Source: Pseudomonadales bacterium (GTDB lineage Bacteria; Pseudomonadota; Gammaproteobacteria; Pseudomonadales; Pseudohongiellaceae). Taken from it: a DNA stretch of 59,617 nt. A model generated the notes under the pieces. That model ran no database searches, was not told the DNA's origin, and saw only the letters and a list, made by a program, of their open reading frames with translations. Both the position numbers and the translations under genes were made by a program. The stretch lies in assembly GCA_022822865.1 (NCBI GenBank), contig JAJDYJ010000025.1, forward strand, positions 1 through 59,617. The letters run 5' to 3'. The first letter of the stretch is position 1, and each line of letters starts with the position of its first letter. This document shows, piece after piece, positions 42,100-51,059 of this stretch.

Positions 42100-43737
42100 A
42101 TGACAATGCAAACCACCCCATTACTCATGTCCCGCATTCTCGGCCGGGGCGCTCAGCTCGACCCGGACGTCGAAGTCGTGACGATGCAGGCCGACGGGAC
42201 GCACCGGCAATCGCTCAAGCAGACCTGGGATCGGGCCAACCAGTTGGCCCACGCGCTGAAGGGAGCGGGTATCGGCGTCGGCGACCGGGTCGGCAGCTTC
42301 ATGTGGAACAATTATCGCCACCTGGAGTTGTACCAGGCCGTGCCTTCCATGGGCGCGGTATTGCATACGCTGAACATCCGCCTTTCGCCGGTGGATCTCG
42401 AATACATCGTCAATCACGCCAACGACCGCGTGATCTTCGCCGACGAAGACCTGCTGCCGCTGCTCGAGCCGCTTTGGGACAAACTGCCCTGCGTCGAATT
42501 GCTGGTCGTCTGCCGCCATGGCGAAGGCGGCGAAAGCTCCTTCGGCAACCAGGTCGATTACGAGGACTTCATCGCCGGTCAGGCGAGCGACTACGCATGG
42601 CCGGACATCCCGGAGACCGCGCCCATGGGCCTGTGCTACACCTCGGGCACCACGGGCAAGCCGAAGGGCGTGATGTACACCAACCGCTCGACTTATCTGC
42701 ATACCCTGACCGAATGCCTGACCGACTCGATCGGGTTTTCGGCGCTGGACTCGGCGCTCGGAATCGTGCCCATGTTCCACGCCATGGGCTGGGGGCTGCC
42801 TTTCTGCGCTTCCATGCTGGGCGCCAAGCAGGTCATGCCGCACCGGTTCATGATTCCCGACGCGTTCCTGCGCCTGATGCGGGATGAGGAAGTGACCATT
42901 TCCGCCGGCGTGCCGACGATCTGGCAAGGCGTGAAAGCGACGCTGGAAGCCAACCCGGGCAAGTACGACATCTCAACCGTAGGCCGGCTCACCTGCGGCG
43001 GCTCCGCGCCGCCGCCCTCGATGATTCGCTGGTATTGGGACAACTACAACATTGAAATGATCCAGGGTTGGGGCATGACCGAAACCAATCCCCTCGGCAC
43101 CCTTTCGCGCAAGGTGTCCAAGTACACCCAGCGCGGCCTGAGCGAGGACGCGCAATTCGAGAATATCGCCAAGGCCGGACTGCTGATGCCGGGCCTGGAA
43201 ATGGAAATCTTCGACGAGGAATGGAACGCCCTGCCCCACGATGGCGAGACCGTGGGCGAACTTTGCATTCGCGGCCCGTGGATCGCCGCGGAGTATTACA
43301 ACGATCCCCAGCCCGACAAGTTCCACGACGGCTGGCTCGTCACCGGCGACGTCGCCAAGATCGACCCCGACCAGTATCTGCTGATCGCGGACCGGTCAAA
43401 GGATCTGATCAAGTCCGGCGGCGAATGGATTTCCTCGGTCGACCTGGAAAATCACATCGTCGCCATGCCCGACGTCGCCCAGGCCGCCGTGGTGGCCCAG
43501 CCGCATCCGAGATGGGACGAGCGCCCGGTGGCCCTGGTCATCATGGCGGAAGGCAAGGAGCTCGATCCGGCGGCGGTGATCGAGCATTGCGGTCAGGCCT
43601 TCGCCAAGTGGCAACTGCCCGACGAAGTCATGGAAACGGACAACATTCCGCTCACGACCACGGGCAAGATCGACAAGAAGATCATCCGCGCCCGCCTCGC
43701 CGACGAGGGTTACCAATTGCCAGACTTGCGCGCCTGA
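42100..43737 (+). CDS. medium/long-chain fatty acid-CoA ligase (AlkK-like)
   Basis: This protein of 545 residues from ATG 42100; TTG 42085 is a poorer start. The AMP-binding fold is complete: YTSGTTGKPKGVMYTNRS P-loop, GWGMTETNPLGT, LVTGDVAKIDPDQY, and the C-terminal catalytic Lys in TTTGKIDKK. Length and sequence style resemble the AlkK group, which activates medium to long chain fatty acids in the cytoplasm with ATP and CoA. It is convergent with the acyl-CoA dehydrogenase gene (10 bases between stops) and starts the CoA catabolic gene set. Confidence 0.93.
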   Translation: MTMQTTPLLMSRILGRGAQLDPDVEVVTMQADGTHRQSLKQTWDRANQLAHALKGAGIGVGDRVGSFMWNNYRHLELYQAVPSMGAVLHTLNIRLSPVDLEYIVNHANDRVIFADEDLLPLLEPLWDKLPCVELLVVCRHGEGGESSFGNQVDYEDFIAGQASDYAWPDIPETAPMGLCYTSGTTGKPKGVMYTNRSTYLHTLTECLTDSIGFSALDSALGIVPMFHAMGWGLPFCASMLGAKQVMPHRFMIPDAFLRLMRDEEVTISAGVPTIWQGVKATLEANPGKYDISTVGRLTCGGSAPPPSMIRWYWDNYNIEMIQGWGMTETNPLGTLSRKVSKYTQRGLSEDAQFENIAKAGLLMPGLEMEIFDEEWNALPHDGETVGELCIRGPWIAAEYYNDPQPDKFHDGWLVTGDVAKIDPDQYLLIADRSKDLIKSGGEWISSVDLENHIVAMPDVAQAAVVAQPHPRWDERPVALVIMAEGKELDPAAVIEHCGQAFAKWQLPDEVMETDNIPLTTTGKIDKKIIRARLADEGYQLPDLRA

Positions 43738-43747
43738 ACTCCGCAGG

Positions 43748-44908
43748 TCAGATTTCGCGGGCGATCAGCATTTTCATGATTTCGTTGCTGCCGCCGTAGA
43801 TTTTCTGGATCCGGCTGTCGGCGTACATCCTGGCGATGGGAAATTCCATCATGTAGCCGTAGCCGCCGAAGAACTGCAAGCATTCGTCGACGATCTCGCA
43901 TTGCTTCTGGGTCGTCCACCATTTGGCCATGGCCGCGGTGCCGACGTCGAGCTTGCCGGCCAGCAGGCGCTGTACGCAGTCATCCACGAATGAACGCGCG
44001 ATATGCAATTCGGTGAATCGTTCCGCCAATTTGAACTGGGTGTTCTGGAAGTCGAGGATGCGCTTGCCGAACGCCTTGCGCTCCTTGACGTATTCCGAGG
44101 TGATTCGCAACGCTCTTTCCATGGCGGCCACCGCGCCGACGGCGATGATCAGGCGCTCCTGCGGCAACTGCTGCATCAATTGCACGAAGCCCTGGCCTTC
44201 CACGCCGCCGAGCAGGTTTTCCCTCGGCGCCCGGACATCGTCGAAAAACACTTCGGCGGTATCAGCGGCCTTCTGGCCGAGTTTTTCGAGATTGCGGCCG
44301 CGGGAAAATCCGCCCTCGCCCTCTACGTTTGCCGTTTCCACGACGACGATGGAGACTCCGCTCGCCGCTTCCGAAGGATCCGTCTTCGCCACAACGCAAA
44401 TCAGATCGGCATTCATGCCATTGGTCAGAAATGTCTTTTGTCCGTTGATGACCCAATCGTCACCGTCCGCGATTGCCGTGGTCGCCACGGCTTGCAGGTC
44501 CGAGCCGGTGCCGGGTTCGGTCATGGCGATGGCCGCCACGAGTTCTCCGGTCGCCATCTTCGGCAACCAGTTCCGCTTCTGTTCTTCCGTGCCGTAGGCA
44601 TTGATGTAATGGGCGACGATTCCCGAATGCACGCTATTGCCGAAAGTGACCCCGGACTGGGCCAATTCTTCCAGAAACACCGCTTCGTGCCTGAAATCGC
44701 CGCCGCCGCCGCCGTAACGCTCGTCGATGGAAGCGCAAAGCAAGCCGGCCTCGCCCGCCTTGCGCCAGGCGTCCCGGTCGACCCGGCCCTGTTTTTCCCA
44801 TTTGGCTTGCAGCGGCACGAATTCCTTTTCCAGGAAGCGCTGCACGGAGTCGCGCAGGATGCGCAGTTCCTCATTCATCCAGGGGGCTTCGCGGCGATCG
44901 GACAGCAT
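43748..44908 (-). CDS. acyl-CoA dehydrogenase
   Basis: This protein of 386 residues from ATG 44908, chosen over TTG 44914 because GAGG is 9 bases away. The catalytic base Glu376 lies in YGGSNEIMKML; the FAD motif is EPGTGSDLQAV-like, and a LTEKQYxxxx-type C-terminal helix is present. It introduces the 2,3 double bond in acyl-CoA thioesters, passing electrons to ETF. No ETF gene is nearby. It is co-directional with the thiolase and SDR genes, with a 35-base gap, so the three probably form an operon reading minus. Confidence 0.94.
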   Translation of the reverse strand: MLSDRREAPWMNEELRILRDSVQRFLEKEFVPLQAKWEKQGRVDRDAWRKAGEAGLLCASIDERYGGGGGDFRHEAVFLEELAQSGVTFGNSVHSGIVAHYINAYGTEEQKRNWLPKMATGELVAAIAMTEPGTGSDLQAVATTAIADGDDWVINGQKTFLTNGMNADLICVVAKTDPSEAASGVSIVVVETANVEGEGGFSRGRNLEKLGQKAADTAEVFFDDVRAPRENLLGGVEGQGFVQLMQQLPQERLIIAVGAVAAMERALRITSEYVKERKAFGKRILDFQNTQFKLAERFTELHIARSFVDDCVQRLLAGKLDVGTAAMAKWWTTQKQCEIVDECLQFFGGYGYMMEFPIARMYADSRIQKIYGGSNEIMKMLIAREI

Positions 44909-44943
44909 GTTCAAATTCCTCGAAAACCTGGCCTGGCCGCGGA

Positions 44944-46131
44944 TCAGGCCGCCAGCTTGTCGGTGCGTTCGACTATCATGGCGTTGGCGGTGCCGCCGCC
45001 TTCGCAGATCGCGATCAGACCATAGCGGCCTTCGCGGCGCTCGAGTTCATGCACCAGGGTGACCATCAGTTTCGCGCCGGTCGCGCCGAGCGGATGGCCG
45101 AGCGCCTGGGCGCCGCCGTTCACATTGAGTCGTTCCGGGTCCGCGCCGAGCGCCTTGGCCCATGCCAGAGGCACCGAACCGAAAGCTTCGTTGATTTCAT
45201 ACAGATCGATCTCGTCCAGCGAGAGCCCGGACTTTTCCAGCACCTTGCGCGTCGCGGGAATCGGGCCTTCGAGCATGATCACGGGATCCGACCCGACTAC
45301 CGCCAGCGAATGAATCCGGGCGCGCACCGGCAAATCGAATTCCGTGACGGCGCGTTCATTGGCGATCATCACGGCGGCGGCGCCGTCACTGATCTGGCTG
45401 GCGGTTCCGGCGGTGATCACACCCTCCTCGCGCAGGGGATTCAGACCGCGCATGCCTTCCAGCGAGGCGTCCATGCGGATGCCCTCGTCTATTTCATGCA
45501 ATTCCGGCGAACCGTTTTCGCTAACGATGGGAACCGGCAGCACTTCGCGCTCGAAGTGTCCTTCCCGGGTGGCCCTGGCCGCGCGCCGATGGCTGAGCAG
45601 GCCGAACTCGTCGAGTTCCTCGCGGCCGATGCCGTACTTTTCCGCCAACAGTTCGGCGCCGTCGAACTGGGAGAACTGAATTCCCGGATATCGCGCTTCG
45701 AGCCGTTCGCCCTTGGGCACGCCGCGGCCGTGCCGCAGGCCGTCACGGACGTTCGAGCCGATTTCGACGGTACTCATCGCTTCCACGCCGCCGGCGATGA
45801 CCACATCCTGAGTGCCGGACATTACCGCCTGGGCGGCGAATTGCATGGCCTGCAAGGACGAACCGCATTGCCGGTCGACGGTCACTCCGGGGACTTCGAG
45901 CGGCAGCTTAGACGACATCGTGACGTTACGGCCGAGATTGCCCGCCTGGGCGCCGTTCTGCATGACGACGCCGAAAATCAGGTCATCGACACTTTCCGCG
46001 GGAATTCCGGTGCGATCCACGAGTTCATCCACCACCATGGCGCCCATGTCCACCGGATGCACGGCGCTGAGCCTGCCTTTCTTGCGCCCCGTGGCGGTTC
46101 GCACTCCGCCGACGATATATGCTTCAGCCAT
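44944..46131 (-). CDS. thiolase (acetyl-CoA C-acyltransferase)
   Basis: This protein of 395 residues has the three catalytic motifs of thiolases: acylating Cys89 in DRQCGSSLQAM, His346 in NGGAQALGHPLGATG, and deprotonating Cys376 in CEGGGTANAM. Length is standard. It cleaves 3-ketoacyl-CoA to acetyl-CoA and a shortened acyl-CoA (or propionyl-CoA from methyl-branched chains). It lies between the SDR and acyl-CoA dehydrogenase genes on the same strand. Its specificity class (fadA-like or atoB-like) is not decidable from sequence alone. Confidence 0.94.
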   Translation of the reverse strand: MAEAYIVGGVRTATGRKKGRLSAVHPVDMGAMVVDELVDRTGIPAESVDDLIFGVVMQNGAQAGNLGRNVTMSSKLPLEVPGVTVDRQCGSSLQAMQFAAQAVMSGTQDVVIAGGVEAMSTVEIGSNVRDGLRHGRGVPKGERLEARYPGIQFSQFDGAELLAEKYGIGREELDEFGLLSHRRAARATREGHFEREVLPVPIVSENGSPELHEIDEGIRMDASLEGMRGLNPLREEGVITAGTASQISDGAAAVMIANERAVTEFDLPVRARIHSLAVVGSDPVIMLEGPIPATRKVLEKSGLSLDEIDLYEINEAFGSVPLAWAKALGADPERLNVNGGAQALGHPLGATGAKLMVTLVHELERREGRYGLIAICEGGGTANAMIVERTDKLAA

Positions 46132-46188
46132 GTTCTTCCTCTCTCGGGATGCGACCGCCGGAACCGGCGGCCGAAAAAGTCTACTGTT

Positions 46189-46959
46189 TCAGATCGCCGG
46201 CATGCGGATGCCGGCGTCCAGCCTGATGGTTTCGCCGTTAAGATAGGCGCATCTGACGATATGCGCCACCTCGGCGGCGAATTCGTCGGGCTGTCCGAGC
46301 CGTTTCGGAAACTGGGTGATCGAAACCAGCGCCTGTTTCAGTTCGTCAGGCGCCGCGGCGAGCAGGGGCGTCTCGAATACGCCCGGCGCCACGGTCATTA
46401 CGCGAATGCCCTGTCTCGCCAGATCGCGGGCGATGGGCAAGGTCATCGCGACGATGCCGCCCTTGGACGCGGCGTACCCGGCCTGGCCGGTTTGGCCGTC
46501 GAAAGCGGCGACCGACGCGACATTGACGATGACGCCGCGTTCTCCGTCGCCGCCATCGGCTTCGTTTTCGTTCATGACCGCGGCGCACAGCCGCAGCACG
46601 TTGAAGGTGCCGATCAGGTTCACCCGGACGATATGTTCGAAGCGCGCCAGCGGCATCGGGCCGTCGCGGCCCACGGTGCGCGCGGCGCCGCCGATGCCGG
46701 CGGAATTGACGTTGATATGGATGGCGCCGAAACGCTCGCAAGTCGCGGCGATGGCGGCGGCTACCGAATCTTCGTCGGTAACGTCGCCCGCATGCCAGGC
46801 CGCCTGCTCGCCGAGTTCCGCCCCGGCCTCGCGCAGCAATTCCCCGTTACGGTCGAACAGCATGACATTGGCGCCCGCCGCGAGAAAATTCCTCGCAACC
46901 GCCAGGCCAAGACCCGAAGCCCCGCCCGTGATGAACGCCGTTTTCCCCGCCAGTTCCAT
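46189..46959 (-). CDS. SDR-family 3-hydroxyacyl-CoA dehydrogenase type 2-like
   Basis: This protein of 256 residues has an NAD-binding TGGASGLG motif near the start, NSAGIGG, and a catalytic Ser149, Tyr162, Lys166 (YAASK) set. The pattern, with the FDGQTGQAGYAASKGG block, is that of type 2 3-hydroxyacyl-CoA dehydrogenases (HSD17B10-like), which oxidise 3-hydroxyacyl-CoA or steroid hydroxyls. It leads the run SDR-thiolase-acyl-CoA dehydrogenase. The 153-base divergent region to the racemase gene probably holds the promoters of both. Confidence 0.93.
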   Translation of the reverse strand: MELAGKTAFITGGASGLGLAVARNFLAAGANVMLFDRNGELLREAGAELGEQAAWHAGDVTDEDSVAAAIAATCERFGAIHINVNSAGIGGAARTVGRDGPMPLARFEHIVRVNLIGTFNVLRLCAAVMNENEADGGDGERGVIVNVASVAAFDGQTGQAGYAASKGGIVAMTLPIARDLARQGIRVMTVAPGVFETPLLAAAPDELKQALVSITQFPKRLGQPDEFAAEVAHIVRCAYLNGETIRLDAGIRMPAI

Positions 46960-47112
46960 TCAGAAAACCACCTTGTTTGAACGAGGCTGCAAGCATAGTG
47001 CATCGCCCTGTTCGCAACAAGACGGCGACTGGCTCGGAACCATGCAAGCGCTTGGACGCGGGATTCCGAAATTGCATATCATCGCTGCGAATTTTCTGGA
47101 GTATTCACCGGC

Positions 47113-48240
47113 ATGGGACCACTTGCGGGAATTCGCGTGATAGAGATGGCCGGCCTCGGGCCGGGACCGTTCTGCGCCATGATGCTTTCCGACCTCGGGG
47201 CCGAAGTCGTCCGGATCGATCGCCTGAGCCTGAAAGGCGCGGGCGACCGCGCCAACGTGCTGTCGCGGGGGCGCAGATCGCTCGCCCTCGATCTGAAGTC
47301 GCCTGCCGGGGCGGAAACGGCGCTGGAAATGATCGACCGGGCCGACGCGCTGATCGAGGGCTTTCGGCCGGGCGTGATGGAGCGGCTCGGGCTCGGACCG
47401 GAAGTGTGTCTGGAGCGTAATCCGCGGCTGATCTACGGCCGCATGACCGGCTGGGGCCAGTCGGGTCCCCTGGCGAAAGCCGCGGGCCATGACATCAATT
47501 ACATTTCCATCGGCGGCGCGCTCGGCGCCATGGGCTACGCCGACCGGCCGCCGGCGCCGCCCCTGAACCTGATCGGCGATTTCGGCGGCGGCGCCATGTA
47601 TCTGCTTTGCGGAATGCTCGCCGCCTTGCACGAACGCGGCAACTCTGGCCGCGGCCAGGTTATCGACGCCGCCATGACCGACGGCACGGCGAGTTTGCTG
47701 AGCACCTTCTACGGCCTCATGGCAATGGGTATGTGGACCACGGAGCGCCACAGCAACCGCCTCGATGGCGGCGCGCCTTTCTATGGCAGTTACGAATGCG
47801 CCGACGGCAAATTCATATCCGTCGGTTCGCTTGAGCCCCAGTTCTACGCCTTGTTGCTGGAAAAGGCCGGCGTCGAGGATCCGCTGTTCGATCCGCAATA
47901 CGCCCAGGAGAACTGGCCCGCCGCGCGCGAGAAACTGGCCGAAATCTTCCGTACGCGCACTCGCGAGCAATGGTGCGAATCGATGGAAGGAACCGACGTC
48001 TGTTTCGCTCCCGTCCTTGACCTGGAGGAGGCGCCCGTTCACCCGCACAACAAGGCCCGGGAAACTTTCGTCGACTACGAAGGCGTCGTGCAGCCCGCCC
48101 CGGCGCCGCGCTTCAGCCGCACCCAGGGCGAAATCCAGTCGCCGGCTGCCCTGGTCGGAGAACATAGCGAGCAGGTGCTCGCCGACTGGGGATTCGCCGG
48201 CGAGCGCATCGCGCAACTGAAAGCGGCCGACGCCATCTAG
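47113..48240 (+). CDS. alpha-methylacyl-CoA racemase (CaiB/BaiF family)
   Basis: This protein of 375 residues matches alpha-methylacyl-CoA racemase. The catalytic pair of M. tuberculosis MCR, His126 and Asp156, with Glu241 in support, is present at exactly the same positions here: [15 protein letters not shown], and [10 protein letters not shown]. The enzyme inverts the 2-methyl centre of acyl-CoA, needed to degrade methyl-branched acids such as pristanic acid or sterol side chains. It starts 153 bases from the divergent SDR gene and precedes the crotonase gene by 18 bases. Confidence 0.93.
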   Translation: MGPLAGIRVIEMAGLGPGPFCAMMLSDLGAEVVRIDRLSLKGAGDRANVLSRGRRSLALDLKSPAGAETALEMIDRADALIEGFRPGVMERLGLGPEVCLERNPRLIYGRMTGWGQSGPLAKAAGHDINYISIGGALGAMGYADRPPAPPLNLIGDFGGGAMYLLCGMLAALHERGNSGRGQVIDAAMTDGTASLLSTFYGLMAMGMWTTERHSNRLDGGAPFYGSYECADGKFISVGSLEPQFYALLLEKAGVEDPLFDPQYAQENWPAAREKLAEIFRTRTREQWCESMEGTDVCFAPVLDLEEAPVHPHNKARETFVDYEGVVQPAPAPRFSRTQGEIQSPAALVGEHSEQVLADWGFAGERIAQLKAADAI

Positions 48241-48258
48241 CAGGCCCGAGGAAAGTCC

Positions 48259-49149
48259 ATGTCATACCAGACCATCATTTACGCGGTGAAGGACTCGATT
48301 CTCACCCTGACGCTGAACCGGCCCGACAAGCTCAACGCCTTCACGGTCGAGATGGGCCACGAACTCATCGACGCCTTCGATCGCGCCAGCGACGACGACG
48401 CGGTAAGCGCCATCGTCGTCACCGGCGCCGGCCGGGCCTTCTGCGCCGGTATGGATTTAGCCGGCGAAGGCAACGTATTCGGCCTGAACGAGGCGTTCGA
48501 GCCCGACATCGAGGACATGCGCGAGCGTTTGCACGACCCGGAGATCGAAAAGGGCGTACGCGACCTCGGCGGGCTGCTCACGCTCGCCATCTTTCGCTGC
48601 AAGAAGCCGGTCATCGCCGCGATCAACGGCCATGCCGTGGGCATCGGCGCCACCATGACCTGCGCCATGGACGTGCGCATCATCTCGAAAGACGCGATGA
48701 CGGGATTCGTCTTCAATCGCATCGGCATAACGCCGGAGGCCTGTTCGACCTGGTTCCTGCCGCGCATCGTCAACATGGGAACGGCGCTGGAATGGATCTA
48801 CAGGGCCGACCTGATCGGCTCGAAGGAACTGAAGAAAAACGGGTTTGCCACCCATCGCGTAAAAGGCAAGGAGGTACTCGAGAAAGCCCGTGATCTGGCG
48901 GCGCGCATCTCCCGGCACAGCCAGGTCTCGGTCGCGCTGGCGCGGCAGATGATGTATCGCAATGTCTGCCTGACTCACCCGCGCGAAGCGCACGAGGTCG
49001 AGTCCCTGGCTATCTACTATCAGAGCCGCACGAGCGGCAAGGAAGGCGTGCAGGCGTTCCGGGACAAGCGCCCGCCGCAATTCAACGACAAGGCGTCCAC
49101 CGACATGCCCCGCTTCTATCCCTGGTGGGACGAGACGGAAGACTCCTGA
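48259..49149 (+). CDS. crotonase-family protein, more isomerase-like than hydratase-like
   Basis: This protein of 296 residues has the crotonase fold: CoA-binding loop AFCAGMDLAGEG, oxyanion AINGHAVGIGATM. Both Glu residues that enoyl-CoA hydratases use (in GGGCE and QPE) appear replaced, by Thr and Phe in my hand alignment; instead Glu160 is in GITPEACSTWFLP, where delta3,delta2-enoyl-CoA isomerases carry their catalytic Glu. So isomerase or another crotonase activity is more likely than plain hydration. It follows the racemase gene closely. The set therefore lacks an obvious 2-enoyl-CoA hydratase. Confidence 0.91.
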   Translation: MSYQTIIYAVKDSILTLTLNRPDKLNAFTVEMGHELIDAFDRASDDDAVSAIVVTGAGRAFCAGMDLAGEGNVFGLNEAFEPDIEDMRERLHDPEIEKGVRDLGGLLTLAIFRCKKPVIAAINGHAVGIGATMTCAMDVRIISKDAMTGFVFNRIGITPEACSTWFLPRIVNMGTALEWIYRADLIGSKELKKNGFATHRVKGKEVLEKARDLAARISRHSQVSVALARQMMYRNVCLTHPREAHEVESLAIYYQSRTSGKEGVQAFRDKRPPQFNDKASTDMPRFYPWWDETEDS

Positions 49150-49247
49150 ACCGTCGTCTTGCTTATGCGGGAATAGCCGATGTATAAATTGAGTACTGTC
49201 GGTTTTTCCTGCCGGCGGCGCTCAGGATTCGGTCGAGGAGTGACGTG

Positions 49248-49595
49248 ATGATTATCCTGCAAAGCACCTTCCAGCTCTTTCCCGAAAAAGTCGACGAAGC
49301 CCTCGAACTGATGCGGGAAATGATGCGCCTGTGCCGGCACGAGCACGGCTGCCGGCATTACCGGTATTTCCAGGGAATCGCCGACCCCGGCGAGGTCCTG
49401 CTATTGCAGGAATGGGACGATGCCGCAAGCCTGCAAGGCCATTACGAGACCGACCACATGGAACAGTTCGTCAGCCGGCTCGGCCCCCTGCTGCGCAGCC
49501 CGATCACGACGAGAAGCTATGTTTCCCAGGACGAGGAATCGATTCTCGGCGTGAACGAGGAAAGCGCGCCGGAAACCCACCAGGCTGTTCATTAG
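49248..49595 (+). CDS. antibiotic biosynthesis monooxygenase (ABM) domain protein
   Basis: This protein of 115 residues from ATG 49248 (GAGGAG 7 bases upstream; GTG 49245 also possible) has an ABM-type ferredoxin-like fold: LMREMMRLCRHEHGCRHYRYFQGI, EWDDAASLQGHYETDHMEQFV, cited in parts. Members act as small oxygenases or stress/haem-related enzymes, often dimeric, with no fixed substrate. It is 98 bases after the crotonase gene and may be in the same transcript. Its 3' end is followed by family 1 repeat copy B. Confidence 0.85.
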   Translation: MIILQSTFQLFPEKVDEALELMREMMRLCRHEHGCRHYRYFQGIADPGEVLLLQEWDDAASLQGHYETDHMEQFVSRLGPLLRSPITTRSYVSQDEESILGVNEESAPETHQAVH

Positions 49596-49620
49596 TAGAA
49601 TTTGCTTTGCGGCGGAGCCG

Positions 49621-49668
49621 CCCCCACCAAATCCGTTTCACGGATTTGACTCCCCCTGAAGGGGGAGT
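49621..49668 (+). repeat. family 1 double-hairpin repeat, copy B, overlapping the symporter stop
   Basis: CCCCCACC, AAATCCG/CGGATTT hairpin with loop TTTCA, GACTCCCCC, TGAA, GGGGGAGT. The symporter gene (minus) reads into it: the last residues ILPLQGESNP and the TGA stop (in the loop of the first hairpin) are encoded by the repeat. Confidence 0.82.
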
Positions 49669-51050
49669 ATTTTGCCGCCGTCCAGTCGGGAGAAATAGTC
49701 CTTTGCCGCCGCCCGCACGCGTGGCGCCAGCACCAGGGTGGAAAGCATGGTCGGTATGGCCATCGTGGCGTAGGCGCCGTCGAACAGGTACACCACCGCT
49801 TCGAGCGATGCCGCGGCGCCGGCGACGATCAGCGCCACGTAAGTCCAGACGTAGTACTTCTCCCGCCGCGTGCCGAACAGGAAGGCCATGCATTTGCCGC
49901 CGTAGTAGGAATAGGTGAGCACGGTGGTGGCGCCCAGCACGACAACCATCGCCAGCACGAGCCAGGAGCCGAACCCGGGAAAGGCCTGTTCGTAAGCGAG
50001 CGAGGTCAGCGTCACGCCGACGGCGTCTTCCTGCCAGACGCCGGTGACCAGGATCGCCAGCGCGGTACAGGTGCAGACGATCAGCGTATCGATGATCGGC
50101 CCGAGCATGGCCACAAGACCCTCGCGCACGGGTTCGTTGGTTTTCGCCGCGCCATGGGCCAGGGATTCGGTGCCGAGCCCGGCTTCGTTGGAAAACACAC
50201 CGCGTTGCACGCCGATCAGGATCACCGCGCCGAGGGCGCCGCCCGCCACCGCCTCGCCGCTGAAAGCGTCGCGGAATATCAGGACGAAAGTCGCCGGTAT
50301 CTCCGCCGCATAGCTGACCAGCAACCAGGCGGTAATCACGAAATAGAACACCACCATCAACGGCACCAGCCGGGCGGTCCAGGCCGAGATGCGCTGAATC
50401 CTGCCGATGATGATCGCGAACGCCGCGGCCGCCAGCAGCAGGCCCATGACGAGATCGAAGGCGAAATGATCGTCGGCGCTGGCGAGCCCCGCCGGAATCG
50501 CAATCACGTCACGCAGAATCTGCACGACCTGGTTGATCTGGAACACCGGCAAGGTGCCGAACATGCCGGCGACCGCGAACAGCGCTGCGAAAGGCATCCA
50601 CTTGCGCCCGAGCGCCTCGCGAATGACATACATCGGGCCGCCTTGCAATTTGCCGGTATCGTCGGCGCCGCGATACATCACCGCCAGGCTCGCGGTATAG
50701 AACTTGGTCGAAGTGCCGACCACGGCGGTCACCCACATCCAGAACACCGCGCCCGGGCCGCCGAGCGTGATCGCCAGCGCAACGCTGGTGATATTGCCGA
50801 GGCCGATGGTGCCGGCCAGGGCAGTGGCGAGGGCGCGGAAATGGGTGATGTCGCCGGCGTCCTCACGGGAATCGTAACGGCCGAGCAGCAGGTCCACGGC
50901 ATGCTTCAGGTAGCGGAACTGCCGCAGCCGCGAATGGATCATGAAAAACAGCCCGCCGCCCACGAGCAAGACGACGAGTTGCGGGCCCCACATGAAATCG
51001 GCGAAGGCGCCGAGCGCGCCCTCAATATAATCCATGGCGATACTATCCAT
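49638..51050 (-). CDS. alanine/glycine:cation symporter (AGCS family)
   Basis: This protein of 470 residues (465 from ATG 51035) has about ten membrane helices and family motifs: GTIGLGNITSVALAI, a GPGAVFWMWVTA stretch, FSNEAGLGTESLAHGAA, typical of sodium- or proton-driven uptake of alanine and glycine across the inner membrane. It is the last of the tight run purC, peptidase, serine hydrolase, symporter. Its C-terminal residues and stop codon are contributed by a family 1 repeat, so its native end was probably replaced or trimmed. Confidence 0.94.
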   Translation of the reverse strand: MDSIAMDYIEGALGAFADFMWGPQLVVLLVGGGLFFMIHSRLRQFRYLKHAVDLLLGRYDSREDAGDITHFRALATALAGTIGLGNITSVALAITLGGPGAVFWMWVTAVVGTSTKFYTASLAVMYRGADDTGKLQGGPMYVIREALGRKWMPFAALFAVAGMFGTLPVFQINQVVQILRDVIAIPAGLASADDHFAFDLVMGLLLAAAAFAIIIGRIQRISAWTARLVPLMVVFYFVITAWLLVSYAAEIPATFVLIFRDAFSGEAVAGGALGAVILIGVQRGVFSNEAGLGTESLAHGAAKTNEPVREGLVAMLGPIIDTLIVCTCTALAILVTGVWQEDAVGVTLTSLAYEQAFPGFGSWLVLAMVVVLGATTVLTYSYYGGKCMAFLFGTRREKYYVWTYVALIVAGAAASLEAVVYLFDGAYATMAIPTMLSTLVLAPRVRAAAKDYFSRLDGGKILPLQGESNP

Positions 51051-51059
51051 TGCCGTCGG

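Noticed and set aside
45049..46980. 643-codon open frame on the + strand
   Set aside because: Opposite thiolase and SDR genes with full catalytic motifs.
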